NCBI RefSeq assembly: GCF_963675635.1
Contig: NZ_OY776488.1
Coordinates: forward strand, 2,083,501 to 2,147,500
Length of the DNA: 64,000 nucleotides
Origin: an uncultured Pseudodesulfovibrio sp.
Lineage (GTDB): Bacteria > Desulfobacterota > Desulfovibrionia > Desulfovibrionales > Desulfovibrionaceae
Reading direction: 5' to 3'
The translations under genes and the position numbers were made by a program. The notes under the pieces were generated by a model. It was not told where the DNA came from. It saw only the letters and a list, made by a program, of their open reading frames with translations, and searched no databases. Numbering within the stretch: position 1 is the first letter of the stretch; each line of letters opens with the position of its first letter. This document shows positions 8,791 to 19,453 of the stretch, piece by piece.

Positions 8791-10205
8791 CTTTCGTCGG
8801 ACTTCCCTTTCGACTTCCGCCCCTTGCCAGGGATTATATCGCGAAGAGTACGGGCTTTTTTCCCCACAGACTGAGCGGTCGAGCGCAAGAACCCTTTGGC
8901 CTTGCCCGCCGCAGCATCGACCTTTTCCACGGCAGGTCCGAATTCACGGGTCACTCTCTGGGCAGACTGCTCTACTCTTTGGATAGATCGCTTCACTCCG
9001 TCGGCGGCCTTGTCCACTATCTGCTCAGCGCTTTTGGTAATAGATTTTGCTCCGTCACCGACAGACTTGGCAGAGCCTTTGACCCCCTCACCCACAGCCT
9101 TTGCCGAGCCCTTAACACCCTGCTTCACGGCTTTGGTCGAGTTGCTCATGCGCTGCTTCACGGCTTCAGCCGAACCTTTCACGCCACGCCCGACATATTT
9201 CGCAGAGTTTGTCACACCGCGCCCCACAGACTTGGCTCCGGCTCCCACGACTCCGGCGGTGCCCGTCACGGACGCCCCCATGGTCTTAACCGCCTTTTTC
9301 GCGCCCTTCATCACGGCACCGGACGATCCCTTGACCAAAAGTCTGGTCACCTGCGTCACGGTCTCGCCACTGATGGACATAAACATTTTAGCGGCCTCCA
9401 AAGTTGCCGACCGACGCATCAGTCCTTTGGCGTCCAGTTCCAGGCTCATATAATTGCGGGCCACAATACCACATCGCATGGTTAGCAGCGCATTGGTGGA
9501 GCCGCTCAGAATCGATGTAGTCACAGTTCCGGCAATAGCCTCGGCACCGGGCATGGCACCCATCGCGGAACTGGCGATCATCGGGCCCATCAGTTCGTGG
9601 ACATATTCCTCGATGCCGAATTCTTCAATACTCCCGGCAAGAAAGGATGTGGCCGCAATATTTGCATACAGATTGACAAGTTCCCGATAGTGCGGACGCT
9701 GGTTGTATAACTTGGATATCCGCCAGGCCAGACGCGAAATGAGAAACAACACCACCAGTGAATCAAGCCGTCCGTTCTGGGAAACAGCAGTCCCGATAAA
9801 CACACGTTTTGCCGTGCTTCGAATCTCCTGATCGGCCCGGTCACGCAGAACGGCAAGTCCGGCCTCCAGGTCGGCCTCACCAGACACACGGATATCAGCT
9901 TCTTTCAGGATACGGTTCTTTCCGAGTCTTTTAACGAGAGCCTGACGAAATCGCACCAAATCCTCTGGCGAAGGATCAGCGTACACCATCATGGGCTTCG
10001 GACGCAGCAAAGCCGTCGCCGCAAGCCAGCCGAACGAAACAACCACGGTCAACAGCAGCCCCCAGAAGACCCACGGGGCCGCTTCCATGTTAATACGCCC
10101 AGCAAAATCTGACAGCCCGACAATACAATCATATATGAAGGCAAAAAACGCCCCTATGACAATGACACCGACAAGCGTCAGAAAATTTTTCATTTGTTTG
10201 GACAT
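8787..10205 (-). CDS. DUF697-like membrane protein with long repetitive C-terminal tail
   Basis: 472 residues from ATG 10205, chosen because gtggaggagctc precedes it; the longer frame to 10298 lacks a site. Residues about 6-28 and 44-66 are membrane helices. A DUF697-like domain follows (about 165-275, with MGAMPGAEAIAGTVTTSIL). From about 300 to 430 the chain is a low-complexity series of roughly 11-residue repeats (GVKGSAKAVGE, GVKGSAKSVGD and variants) rich in Lys, Ala, Gly and Ser, ending in a basic tail. The repeats resemble LEA- or apolipoprotein-like amphipathic helices. The function is unknown; a role at the membrane surface is a guess. Confidence 0.7.
   Translation of the reverse strand: MSKQMKNFLTLVGVIVIGAFFAFIYDCIVGLSDFAGRINMEAAPWVFWGLLLTVVVSFGWLAATALLRPKPMMVYADPSPEDLVRFRQALVKRLGKNRILKEADIRVSGEADLEAGLAVLRDRADQEIRSTAKRVFIGTAVSQNGRLDSLVVLFLISRLAWRISKLYNQRPHYRELVNLYANIAATSFLAGSIEEFGIEEYVHELMGPMIASSAMGAMPGAEAIAGTVTTSILSGSTNALLTMRCGIVARNYMSLELDAKGLMRRSATLEAAKMFMSISGETVTQVTRLLVKGSSGAVMKGAKKAVKTMGASVTGTAGVVGAGAKSVGRGVTNSAKYVGRGVKGSAEAVKQRMSNSTKAVKQGVKGSAKAVGEGVKGSAKSVGDGAKSITKSAEQIVDKAADGVKRSIQRVEQSAQRVTREFGPAVEKVDAAAGKAKGFLRSTAQSVGKKARTLRDIIPGKGRKSKGKSDES
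8980..9310 (-). repeat. Coding 11-residue repeats in the DUF697-like protein
   Basis: About ten imperfect copies of an 11-residue unit (V-K-G-S-A-K-A-V-x-x-G and variants) are encoded here in tandem, visible in the DNA as recurring gccgagcc/cttggc blocks every 33 bases. Variable copy number between strains would be expected. Confidence 0.75.
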
Positions 10206-10327
10206 GAGCTCCTCCACGAACAAGATAAGGCCTAAATGATAAATGGCAAAACACCCGTTTTCCCATGAAGGCCTTGAATTGCCCGTACGCTCAAACACAC
10301 GGTTTTTTCAAGAATGTGCAAGGCATG

Positions 10328-10380
10328 AAAAAAAGATCAAGCCCACGACACGCACTGCGCATACCAGAACTTGATCTTTG
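10328..10380 (-). terminator. Intrinsic terminator of the 10404 gene
   Basis: Ten-bp stem (10332-10341 with 10370-10379) around a 28-nt loop. On the minus strand it is followed by a run of seven T. It lies directly downstream of the secreted protein gene ending at 10404. Confidence 0.7.
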
Positions 10381-10403
10381 AAAACAAACGGTTAGACAGT
10401 CGT

Positions 10404-10859
10404 CTATTCTTTGGGGGCCAACGGTTTGTAATACATGCCGATCTTGATGCGGTCTGAAGAATACTGGCTCTTGAGTTTGATCTTGAGATCGTCGGTTTCC
10501 CAGCGGTAGACATCCCAGTTGTCGACCTTCTTGTGATCCGGTACGCCATAGGAATCCATCAAGGTGGTGACAACTTTCTTGACATCCTTGGCCTTGTCTA
10601 TCTCAATCAGCGTCGTATAGAGCTTACCGTCCAAAAAACCATACGTAACTTTCCCCTGTTCCACTTCAAATATCCCGCAAGGGTCAACCTTGGTGACAGT
10701 ATAATATTTCACACCATCCAGGGTGTGGGAGAACGTGATCTGCTCCAGAGTGGAAATGGGTTTTCCCCAGGGGATGGCATTGCATCCATCCGCAGCATAT
10801 GCAGACGACATGAATGTAAGGGTCAGCAGGGCGGTAAAGATAAGTGCGCGTATTTTCAA
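10404..10859 (-). CDS. Hypothetical secreted protein
   Basis: 151 residues from a TTG start at 10859, which I choose because aaggag lies eight bases upstream and the protein then begins with a clean signal peptide (LKIRALIFTALLTLTFMSS, cleavage after AYA). The mature part has two Cys (DGCNAIPWG and DPCGIFEV), probably a disulfide. It is beta-rich with a regular GxxxxxLxxI pattern; I recognise no family. The longer frame to 10928 would place 23 hydrophilic residues before the signal peptide and is unlikely. Confidence 0.7.
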   Translation of the reverse strand: MKIRALIFTALLTLTFMSSAYAADGCNAIPWGKPISTLEQITFSHTLDGVKYYTVTKVDPCGIFEVEQGKVTYGFLDGKLYTTLIEIDKAKDVKKVVTTLMDSYGVPDHKKVDNWDVYRWETDDLKIKLKSQYSSDRIKIGMYYKPLAPKE

Positions 10860-10924
10860 ACCAGTCTCCTTGGTGTTGGGTTCATTCCATGACTGGTCCA
10901 TATTCACGGACAGCCACATCAGTG

Positions 10925-11158
10925 TCAACTATTGCTTTTAGTTCCCTTGTAGGTAAACGCCTTCTTATCCATGGCAAAATATGATCCACGATCAATACCA
11001 ACGGCCTTGCCGCAAGGACAAAACACCTTGCCGTCCCGCTCCTCCATATTCCACACTTTCTTAATACGATCCTTGTGACAGCGATGTACTTCCCCCTGCC
11101 CGAGCTTATAATACTTCCAAAGCTTGCGGCGACAGGCAGAACATTTCAGTATGAGCAT
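10925..11158 (-). CDS. Small zinc-ribbon-like protein
   Basis: A 77-residue protein starting at MLILKCSACRRK. Two Cys pairs (CSAC at residues 6-9, CPC about 50) plus a CH pair near residue 27 suggest a zinc ribbon. The C-terminus is basic. The longer frame to 11248 runs through the TrmO-gene terminator and is rejected. Its 3' end lies 65 bases upstream of the start of the secreted protein gene. Confidence 0.55.
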   Translation of the reverse strand: MLILKCSACRRKLWKYYKLGQGEVHRCHKDRIKKVWNMEERDGKVFCPCGKAVGIDRGSYFAMDKKAFTYKGTKSNS

Positions 11159-11212
11159 GGGTAAATGATAGCGCACTGGACGAGACGCGTAAATCCCTAG
11201 CGCCGTGGTGGC

Positions 11213-11245
11213 AAAAAAAGGCCGTGCAGTCTGTCCACACGGTCT
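11213..11245 (-). terminator. Probable terminator after the trmO-like gene
   Basis: On the minus strand a short CCGTG/CACGG stem around an 11-nt loop is followed by CC and seven T, just downstream of the gene ending at 11279. The stem is short, so confidence is moderate. Confidence 0.55.
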
Positions 11246-11278
11246 CATCAGCTATGTTTTTCTCCAGGAGAACCTTCC

Positions 11279-11773
11279 TTAATCCGACTCCGCCACAAAG
11301 CGGTGGTCTGAGCGCAGGGTCTCGGCCTTGTCCGCATTCTGATCCAGCCAGCCGAAACGGTCTGCCGGAGCAGCATCGAATTTTGCAACATAAGGCTTGA
11401 TATCAAGCAACGGCGTCCCGTCCAGAACATCAATCCCCCGAACGCGCAAGATATTGCCTTCTACGGATTCCAACCGGACAACGGACATGCCGATCATGTT
11501 TGGTCGTCGTGGAGCACGCGTGGAGAACAAACCGCGTTGCACGGTATCCATAAACGGTGTGACCTTGAGTTGAAACTCGCTGTTTTTATGAAAATGGTAC
11601 AAAAGATGGATATGTGAGAACCCGTTCAGATCTTCCAGTCCTTCCGCCAACTCCTCGTTCACCCGGATTTCACCAAGCACATCCTTTGCCCCGGTGGGTT
11701 GAATCGGCATGTCGTCTAGAGACGTAAATGGCGTGTGTATTATGCCGATGGGGCTGTAAGTGATGGTCTTCAT
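11279..11773 (-). CDS. trmO: TrmO/TsaA-family tRNA methyltransferase
   Basis: A 164-residue protein of the TsaA/TrmO family, whose characterised members use S-adenosylmethionine to N6-methylate t6A37 in tRNA. Family signatures are the opening YSPIGIIHTPF, LxGFSHIHLLYHFHK (about residues 49-63), the FSTRAPRRPNMIG loop (about 83-95) and GTPLLDIKPYV (about 124-134). It is shorter than the E. coli enzyme and lacks its C-terminal domain, as is common in other bacteria. It is transcribed alone, between otsA and a zinc-ribbon gene. Confidence 0.9.
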   Translation of the reverse strand: MKTITYSPIGIIHTPFTSLDDMPIQPTGAKDVLGEIRVNEELAEGLEDLNGFSHIHLLYHFHKNSEFQLKVTPFMDTVQRGLFSTRAPRRPNMIGMSVVRLESVEGNILRVRGIDVLDGTPLLDIKPYVAKFDAAPADRFGWLDQNADKAETLRSDHRFVAESD

Positions 11774-11871
11774 ATATGGATCTCCGCATGTTTCAGGCTA
11801 AGAATACGTTCGCCGCACTGCACCCGCACGACTCTGGAAAGGGTCTTTTGTAAAGGCCAAATCTCTCTATC

Positions 11872-13344
11872 TCACAATTGTTCAAAATGCACTGTCTCCA
11901 CTTCCGGAAAGTCGACCAAGGTTTTGGATATACCAGCCTGGAGGAATGAATCCACCCACCAGAAGATGTTGTTTTTACGAACCTGTTCACGCAGTTTAGA
12001 CATGTGAAGAGAACGTTCTTCCTTACTCCAGTGGAATGCGCGGTGTAGCCCTTTGGCAATACCGTCCATGTCATAAGGATTGACCAGATAGGCGTGTTTC
12101 TGAAGCTGGGCCGCAGCCCCGGCAAATTCGCTGAGGACGAGGACACCGTTCTCTGAGTTGTTGCAGGCGCAATATTCCTTGGCAACGAGGTTCATGCCGT
12201 CGCGCAAGGGCGTGACAAGGCCGATATCGGCGGCGGCGTAATAGGCCACCAGTTCGTCATGAGGCAGATTGCGATAATGATAGTGTACCGGAACCCAACC
12301 GGGGAAAGAGAATTCGCCATTGACCCGACCGACCAATTGTTCAATCTCGGTGCGCAAATCCTTGTATTCGTCCACCTCTTCACGACTCGGCACAGCAATC
12401 TGCACGAAATTCATCTGCCCTTTCAGATCAGGGTAACGTCTTAACAAGGTCTGTATGGAGCGGATTCGTTCAGGTATACCCTTGGTATAATCCAGTCGGT
12501 CCACTCCGAGAATGATCTTGCGATGACGCAACGCTTCTTTCAACTCAAACGACTTTCTGGCAACATCTGGTCGGTTGGCCAAGTCTGAAAACTGATTGTA
12601 ATCGATGGAAATGGGAAAGGCACCGAGCCGGAACTGCCGATTGCCAGCATGGACCGTAACCACTGCACCACGTCCTTCGACTCGTGTCTCGGGCATGAGC
12701 CGATGCAGACAGCCGACAAAATTCCTCCGATCCTGAATCGTCTGGAATCCCACAAGGTCATATTCTATGAGAGCCTGTATCAGTTTCCACCGCCACGGCA
12801 GCTTCATAAATATATCCGGCGTAGGAAACGGGATATGCAGGAAAAATCCAATATTTCGTTTCACCCCCATGCTCTTCAGAAAAAAAGCCTGATGCATGAG
12901 GTGATAGTCCTGAATCCAGATGTAGTCATCCTGATCGGTCTTGCGTGCCACGACTTCGGCAAATTTGAAATTCACATCCAGATATGATCGCCAATACCGT
13001 GGATAGAACCGACAACGAGTTTGCAAATCATGAAACAACGGCCAGATAATCTCGTTGGAAAAGCCGAAATAATACCCGTCCACCTCGTCTTTGGTCAGGG
13101 GAACCGTGCAGAGTTCATACCCTGCCTCAGTAGAAAAATCGGCAAGCAGACCATCCACATCAACATCAGGATCGGACGTGCCCGACCACCCTATCCACGT
13201 ACCGCCCCGATTCTTGAGAACCGGCGCCATGGCCGTAACCAGCCCCCCGGAACCGGGTTTGACCGTCCACTGTCCTTTTTCCTTTTTAAGTGCCGCAGGG
13301 AGGCGGTTTGAGACCACCACCAGTTTCTGCATTCCGAACTCCAT
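11872..13344 (-). CDS. otsA: Trehalose-6-phosphate synthase (GT20)
   Basis: A 490-residue glycosyltransferase 20 that joins UDP-glucose and glucose-6-phosphate. Signatures are the N-terminal VVVSNRLPA, the [11 protein letters not shown] loop that binds donor sugar, WIQDYHLM (about residues 145-152), HIPFPTPD (about 172-179), [14 protein letters not shown] (about 283-296) and the C-terminal SEFAGAA. I see no trehalose-6-phosphate phosphatase (OtsB) gene or fused phosphatase domain within this window, so the second step must be encoded elsewhere. Trehalose is a usual osmolyte in marine or saline sulfate reducers. Confidence 0.95.
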   Translation of the reverse strand: MEFGMQKLVVVSNRLPAALKKEKGQWTVKPGSGGLVTAMAPVLKNRGGTWIGWSGTSDPDVDVDGLLADFSTEAGYELCTVPLTKDEVDGYYFGFSNEIIWPLFHDLQTRCRFYPRYWRSYLDVNFKFAEVVARKTDQDDYIWIQDYHLMHQAFFLKSMGVKRNIGFFLHIPFPTPDIFMKLPWRWKLIQALIEYDLVGFQTIQDRRNFVGCLHRLMPETRVEGRGAVVTVHAGNRQFRLGAFPISIDYNQFSDLANRPDVARKSFELKEALRHRKIILGVDRLDYTKGIPERIRSIQTLLRRYPDLKGQMNFVQIAVPSREEVDEYKDLRTEIEQLVGRVNGEFSFPGWVPVHYHYRNLPHDELVAYYAAADIGLVTPLRDGMNLVAKEYCACNNSENGVLVLSEFAGAAAQLQKHAYLVNPYDMDGIAKGLHRAFHWSKEERSLHMSKLREQVRKNNIFWWVDSFLQAGISKTLVDFPEVETVHFEQL

Positions 13345-13467
13345 TGATCATCTCCCACTTCAAGCATAAAGAAAGGATTTTCTTCATTAATAGAGTTTTA
13401 CCGTTCTTTGATGGGGATTTCAACCATACAAGTAAAACAGACCGGCAAAATTTATGGCCGCAGACTG

Positions 13468-13495
13468 TTGACAAGAACGCCCACGTACTTATCTC
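13468..13495 (+). promoter_or_regulatory. Candidate groES promoter
   Basis: TTGACA (13468-13473) and TATCTC (13490-13495) are separated by 16 bases, about 65 bases before the groES ATG. The leader between them and the gene holds a 6-bp GC stem (CGCCGC 13516-13521 with GCGGCG 13530-13535). I see no CIRCE element (the TTAGCACTC/GAGTGCTAA repeat), so HrcA control is not supported. Confidence 0.4.
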
Positions 13496-13559
13496 TTGCG
13501 GCAGTCGACATCACACGCCGCGCAGAGTTGCGGCGAATATACCATAAGGAGATAATTTC

Positions 13560-13820
13560 ATGGGTTTGAAACCATTGCACGACCGCGTCATCGTCAAGAG
13601 AAAGGAAGAAGAGGAAAAAACCGCCGGGGGCATCTATATCCCTGATTCTGCCAAGGAAAAGCCGCAGAACGGCGTTGTCATGGCAGCCGGTCCCGAATGC
13701 AAGACCGTTCAGGACGGCGACATTATCCTGTTCGCCAAATACGCTGGAAGCGAATTTTCCATGGACGGCGAAGAGCTTATCATCATGCGTGAAGACGACA
13801 TCCTCGGCGTATTCGCATAA
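13560..13820 (+). CDS. groES: Co-chaperonin GroES
   Basis: A protein of 86 residues with the family landmarks LHDRVIVKR near the N-terminus, the mobile loop [14 protein letters not shown] (about residues 19-32) and the closing [12 protein letters not shown]. It caps the GroEL ring and encloses client proteins. The ribosome site is aaggag, nine bases before ATG. groEL follows after 168 bases; a weak 5-bp hairpin with a short T stretch (13880-13906) in that gap might reduce readthrough. Confidence 0.97.
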   Translation: MGLKPLHDRVIVKRKEEEEKTAGGIYIPDSAKEKPQNGVVMAAGPECKTVQDGDIILFAKYAGSEFSMDGEELIIMREDDILGVFA

Positions 13821-13985
13821 GCTGCCCATAAGGGTCCGATTGCCTCGTCGCTTAGACAGACTCAAAACTTGCGTGGGAAACCGACCCTTCGGTCTTGATT
13901 CTTTTTCGCAACGGGCACGCACACCTTACCGAGCAGTTTCACGATGTTTTATTTGAAGATAACAAACAAATTTCACAGGGAATAA

Positions 13986-15575
<1,590 letters not shown>

Positions 15576-15600
15576 CCATCTCCCCCCCCCTTTGATCTTC

Positions 15601-15631
15601 AAAGGCCGGACGCAAAGCGTCCGGCCTTTTT
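15601..15631 (+). terminator. Intrinsic terminator after groEL
   Basis: Perfect 10-bp GC-rich stem (15604-15613 with 15617-15626), 3-nt loop AAA, then five T. Confidence 0.9.
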
Positions 15632-15674
15632 CGTTGTGGTTGTCGAGACATCTTCAAAGAGGTAAACTCCAGCC

Positions 15675-16232
15675 ATGTCATTTTTCTCACATCTCGTGCA
15701 GCCCTATCGAAAGGGCGAAAAGAATTTTGAGCGAGGTCGAGCCGCGGAACTTCGTCGTGACTTCAAAAAAGCTGAGGACTATTTTACCATAGCGGCCCAG
15801 GCTTTTGACGAACACTTCACCAAGAAAGCAGCCGCAGGCAAAGACACCCGAACTTCGCATCTGGTGATGGCCGGCATCTGCTACACGCGCATCGGTCGGT
15901 TCGAGGACGGGTTACGTATTCTTGAGCAGTGCATCGAGACAAAGGACATCCCGGACGCTTTTCTGCACGCCGGATACGCCGCAGCAAAACTCGGTTTGGC
16001 AGAAAAAGCCGTAAGTCACTGGAAAAGTTTTCCGGACTGGGCCGGTCAGCGCGTCATTGCCAACGCACTTAAAGAACAGGTCAAGGCGATCCGTTCCAGT
16101 GAGAAGCCCGACCTTCAAGGCGCTTGTGAAGCAGTTGCCAAAGCCGTGCAGGAGCAGGACAAAGTCAACCAGAATGACAGAAAATTCCGGGATCGCGGTC
16201 AACGAGACCGAGAACATCGACAAGGATATTAA
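15675..16232 (+). CDS. TPR-like protein
   Basis: A protein of 185 residues, soluble and helix-rich, without signal peptide. At least two TPR-like pairs can be seen (about residues 15-50 with FKKAEDYFTIAAQAF, and 62-110 with GICYTRIGRFEDGLRILEQCI). The C-terminal 25 residues are very polar (DRKFRDRGQRDREHRQGY). TPR proteins mediate protein contacts; the partner is unknown. Confidence 0.75.
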   Translation: MSFFSHLVQPYRKGEKNFERGRAAELRRDFKKAEDYFTIAAQAFDEHFTKKAAAGKDTRTSHLVMAGICYTRIGRFEDGLRILEQCIETKDIPDAFLHAGYAAAKLGLAEKAVSHWKSFPDWAGQRVIANALKEQVKAIRSSEKPDLQGACEAVAKAVQEQDKVNQNDRKFRDRGQRDREHRQGY

Positions 16233-16276
16233 CCAACTGTTTGTAAAACCAGTCCAAAGCGTGTAATTTCACTGTC

Positions 16277-17608
16277 ATGCCGCACAAAGCTCTCATATCC
16301 TCACGTTGTATCTGCCTCACTGTCACGGCATTTCTTGCCGTTATCCTTTTCACATTCCCGGCCCAAGCCGCCGATGCGACCGTCTTCGGCACCGGCTCAC
16401 CGGCTCAGGACGTGCCTAATGTCCAGTCAGCCGTAGACAAGGGCGGATCAATCCTGCTCAAAGGGCAGTTCAATTTCGGGTCTGATGGGCGTATAAAGAT
16501 CACCAAAAATGTCCGCATTACCGGCGAGACCGATGCCGTTGGGGAGCCAAAGACGACCATCACAGGAGGCTTTTGGACACTGTACGCCCCGCTGCCATAC
16601 AAGGACGCCCCGCCGTCTGCAAAAGGCCCGCTCGTGGCTGTGAGCTCCATCAGATTCGATGGAGCGAAAGGCACCCCACTTCACTTCCCGCATGTGAGCG
16701 GTCTGGATGTACGTGGATGCACCGTGACCGATGTCATCCCCCAGCAGGTAGATATTGAATGGGCCGAAGGAGACAGCTTGGCATTCCAGGCCGGAATCGT
16801 CGTGGGTAACCGCATTGTCCACACCAAAGGGCCGCTTGGCAAAGCCGCCGGCGGAACAATCAGAATTGAAAACAATCGCTTCTTCATGGAAAACAAGCGT
16901 CCTGACACCACCAGCGGATACGGTGTGCTTGCGGACTGGACCACAGGCGCAGAACTCATTATCAAGGACAACATCATTCTTCGCACCTCCCGCAACGGGA
17001 TCGAGGTTCTGGACAACGCACTGGACGCCAAGGGCAATGGTTCCATCACTATTGCCGGCAACCGCATCACCACTGACGAAGAAGGCATCCCCTATCCACA
17101 CAAATATGGTCCAAATGGCATTGTTGCAGGCTGGTACTTTGATACACGCGGCGGAGCAGATTTCTCGCGCAACAACCGTATTGCCATCACCGGCAATCGC
17201 ATTGAGGGCCGAGGAGAAGCTTCCACCGGCATTCTGCTCTACGCTAACGACATCGTGGCGACCTGCAACGACATCATCATGGGCGGCGGAAACAGTGCAC
17301 GCGGCATCGTCCAAACCGGCTCGCGCGGCTTTTTTGCCAACAACAGAGTCCGTGGAGAAGGGCGATATGCTGTCTACTGCTACCCGTTCGAATCACTCAA
17401 GGCCACGGCCAACACTTTTGCATGGACAGAACTCAATGACTTCACAGGTATCAAGGGACAAATATTGCTTGGCGGACAGGTCAACGTTGTTGTCGGTACT
17501 GCCCAGTCCCTGCTCGACAAAGGCAAGGGGAACCGGTTGGTCAACACGCCGCCCTGCGCCCTACCTGAAGTGGACCCCGAAGGTGAATCCTGGGAACCTG
17601 TAGAATAA
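16277..17608 (+). CDS. Secreted right-handed beta-helix protein
   Basis: 443 residues with a signal peptide (TAFLAVILFTF, cleavage after PAQA). Recurrent parallel beta-helix rungs follow, of the form I-x-x-N-x-I (IRIENNRFFMEN, LIIKDNIILRTSRNGIEVLDN, ITIAGNRITTDEEG, IAITGNRIEGRGEAS). The fold is typical of polysaccharide lyases, NosD-type proteins and adhesins. I see no lyase catalytic motif, so the activity is open. It begins 44 bases after the TPR gene and could share its transcript. Confidence 0.75.
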   Translation: MPHKALISSRCICLTVTAFLAVILFTFPAQAADATVFGTGSPAQDVPNVQSAVDKGGSILLKGQFNFGSDGRIKITKNVRITGETDAVGEPKTTITGGFWTLYAPLPYKDAPPSAKGPLVAVSSIRFDGAKGTPLHFPHVSGLDVRGCTVTDVIPQQVDIEWAEGDSLAFQAGIVVGNRIVHTKGPLGKAAGGTIRIENNRFFMENKRPDTTSGYGVLADWTTGAELIIKDNIILRTSRNGIEVLDNALDAKGNGSITIAGNRITTDEEGIPYPHKYGPNGIVAGWYFDTRGGADFSRNNRIAITGNRIEGRGEASTGILLYANDIVATCNDIIMGGGNSARGIVQTGSRGFFANNRVRGEGRYAVYCYPFESLKATANTFAWTELNDFTGIKGQILLGGQVNVVVGTAQSLLDKGKGNRLVNTPPCALPEVDPEGESWEPVE

Positions 17609-18010
17609 CAGGCAACTCTCACATCCTTGGAGATGGCTCCCTGACTTCATGGAGTATCCATATTCGGAACCCATGACATTCCTTTCCTCATGAAGGACTA
17701 CCCGCTTCTGTCCACATCCGTCACAACTTCACGCACATCGCGAATAGATCCATCCTGGGGACAAACCATGCATCCCCCTATGCCTTTGTGATCACATCGA
17801 AGAGCGAAGACCCATATACTACTGCCAGAAATTGTCTGCACGTCTTTACCACACGCACTGCCATATCGGGTTCACAATAAAACATGGTGAAATACCCACA
17901 TTAGACGACTGCAATAACCTGGAATAACGCCTTATATTACACAAAGCGCACGAAAGAAAAACCGCAGGTCGGTTTTTGTATTGACATGCTCAAACCCACT
18001 CTGTATTGAT
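17609..18010. other. Gene-free region, 400 bp
   Basis: No frame of credible length and no clear terminator or RNA gene is seen. The last 70 bases are more AT-rich and lead into the Fur-like box, so the promoter of the DUF2325 gene should lie there. Confidence 0.4.
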
Positions 18011-18011
18011 T

Positions 18012-18030
18012 GATAACGATTTTCAATTTC
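18012..18030 (+). promoter_or_regulatory. Candidate Fur box
   Basis: GATAACGATTTTCAATTTC matches the 19-base Fur consensus at 14 positions. It lies 18 bases before the DUF2325 start codon, close enough for bound repressor to block transcription. Confidence 0.55.
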
Positions 18031-18048
18031 AACAAGACTGAGGCAATT

Positions 18049-18330
18049 ATGTGTGCGGCTCTCGTAGGTGGAATGGACCGACTGAAAAGGGAATACGTGA
18101 TAGAAGCCAAAAAGAACGGCATCAAGCTCAAGCATTTCACGGGGAAAGAAAGAAAAATATCCCAATCCCTGGGCAATGTAGATTTTGTCGTCATGTTCAC
18201 CAACAAGGTGTCACACAAAGCCCGTAAAGACGTCCTTGACGCAGTGCGCGGCAAGGACGTTCCGGTATACATGCATCACTCCTGTGGGATCAGCACTCTT
18301 CGTAAGCAGTTGGATGAGGTCGCTGGTTAA
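18049..18330 (+). CDS. DUF2325 family protein
   Basis: A 93-residue protein matching DUF2325: it opens with a beta strand and glycine turn (MCAALVGGMDRLKREY), has a central DFVVMFTNKVSHKARKDV segment and a Cys-containing end (HHSCGISTLRKQL). The frame is open from a TTG at 18010, but that start lies upstream of the Fur-like box; ATG 18049 has a GAGG six bases before it. The function of DUF2325 is unknown; two Cys (2 and about 81) could bind metal. The 3' end overlaps cheV of the other strand by four bases. Confidence 0.75.
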   Translation: MCAALVGGMDRLKREYVIEAKKNGIKLKHFTGKERKISQSLGNVDFVVMFTNKVSHKARKDVLDAVRGKDVPVYMHHSCGISTLRKQLDEVAG

Positions 18331-19283
18331 ACGTTCTCTCGTCCTTCCCAGCTCTGAATCAATTCAATCACCTTCTGCGTCAGACCGTTGAACTCCGGTT
18401 TAGTCACTTGGGCATCGGCCATAACGGCCTTGCCCTTGTGAAGGACCGATTTTGATATCAACGAGGAAAACAGGGTGACAGGCAACACCTTGAGAACAGG
18501 GTCTTCTTTAATCCGGCGGGTTAGCGTGTAGCCATCCATTTGAGGCATTTCCACATCAGACACAACGGCATCAAGATAATGCAGGGGGCTTTTGCCCTCC
18601 TCCGTAGCCTTGGCCTTGATGTCCATCAGTTTCGCCCAGGCCTCAGCGCCATCGCCGACCATAGTCACCTCGAAATTCGCATTAGAAAAATTCTTTTCCA
18701 ACAACTGTCGAACAGATGTTGAATCGTCAGCGACAAGGGCCCTGTAGCGTTCATCCGAGACCAAATCACTCAGGTTGGCCTGAGTTTGCCCAGACTCATC
18801 AAGATCAGACAAAACCTGTTCAAGATCGAGCATGAGCACGAAACGATCATTGATCTTAACCGTTCCAGTAATACAATTGGTGTCCAGAGAAGAAAAATAT
18901 TTACAGGGAGGTTCGACGTCAGCCCAATTCACACGATGAATCTGCGTCACACCGGACACCAGAAAGCCAGTGATCATGGCATTGAATTCTGTGACAATTA
19001 CAGGTTCATTCACATCATCAGCCTTGTCGATTTTCAGCCAAACGCTCAAGTCGACAACCGGCAGGATCAGATCACGCAATGGGATAGTACCAAGAAAACT
19101 CGGATGAACGGCAGCTTCCGACCCTTCGAGTCCATCCGGGGCTTCGACCACCTCAAGGACTTTGGCCACATTGACGCCGAAATAATGGGTCTCAATGCCT
19201 TTCTCTGTCACTTCATTAATGAAGAACTCAATGATTTCAAGCTCATTAGTTCCTGTTTCCAGCAAAATATCCGTCTGACTCAT
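18327..19283 (-). CDS. cheV: Chemotaxis coupling protein CheV
   Basis: A 318-residue fusion of a CheW-like coupling domain (about residues 15-160, with HYFGVNVAKVLEV and IPLRDLILPVVDLSVWL) and a phosphorylatable receiver (about 175-310). The receiver keeps its acidic pocket (ALVADDS), the phospho-acceptor Asp in SDVEMPQMDGY and the Lys in VTKPEF. CheV docks receptors to CheA and acts as a phosphate sink during adaptation. It is transcribed alone; its leader lies before 19400. Confidence 0.95.
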   Translation of the reverse strand: MSQTDILLETGTNELEIIEFFINEVTEKGIETHYFGVNVAKVLEVVEAPDGLEGSEAAVHPSFLGTIPLRDLILPVVDLSVWLKIDKADDVNEPVIVTEFNAMITGFLVSGVTQIHRVNWADVEPPCKYFSSLDTNCITGTVKINDRFVLMLDLEQVLSDLDESGQTQANLSDLVSDERYRALVADDSTSVRQLLEKNFSNANFEVTMVGDGAEAWAKLMDIKAKATEEGKSPLHYLDAVVSDVEMPQMDGYTLTRRIKEDPVLKVLPVTLFSSLISKSVLHKGKAVMADAQVTKPEFNGLTQKVIELIQSWEGRENV

Positions 19284-19400
19284 TATTCCTCCTCCGGTCC
19301 GCAGTTGAGCGACTTATTGTACTCTTAGCATGGCATGCCGCGTTAGATGAATGATTTTTTTCAGTTAAAACGATTTTAACGCATGGGAAATCGTCGTCCC

Positions 19401-19430
19401 AAAAAAAAACGCCGCATTTAAGCGGCGCTT
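19401..19430 (-). terminator. Terminator of the neuB-like gene
   Basis: A 6-bp GC stem (CGCCGC/GCGGCG, 19410-19415 with 19422-19427) is followed on the minus strand by a run of nine T. It lies 25 bases past the neuB-like stop. Confidence 0.85.
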
Positions 19431-19453
19431 TGTTTTGATCATTCCTCTCATGT

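Noticed and set aside
11872..13344. Bifunctional OtsA-OtsB fusion
   Set aside because: The protein stops at 490 residues after the GT20 domain and has no phosphatase motif.
13344..13560. CIRCE element before groES
   Set aside because: I searched by eye for the TTAGCACTC and GAGTGCTAA halves and did not find them.
16448..17314. 288-codon frame opposite the beta-helix gene
   Set aside because: Antisense shadow of a repeat-rich gene; no start signal.
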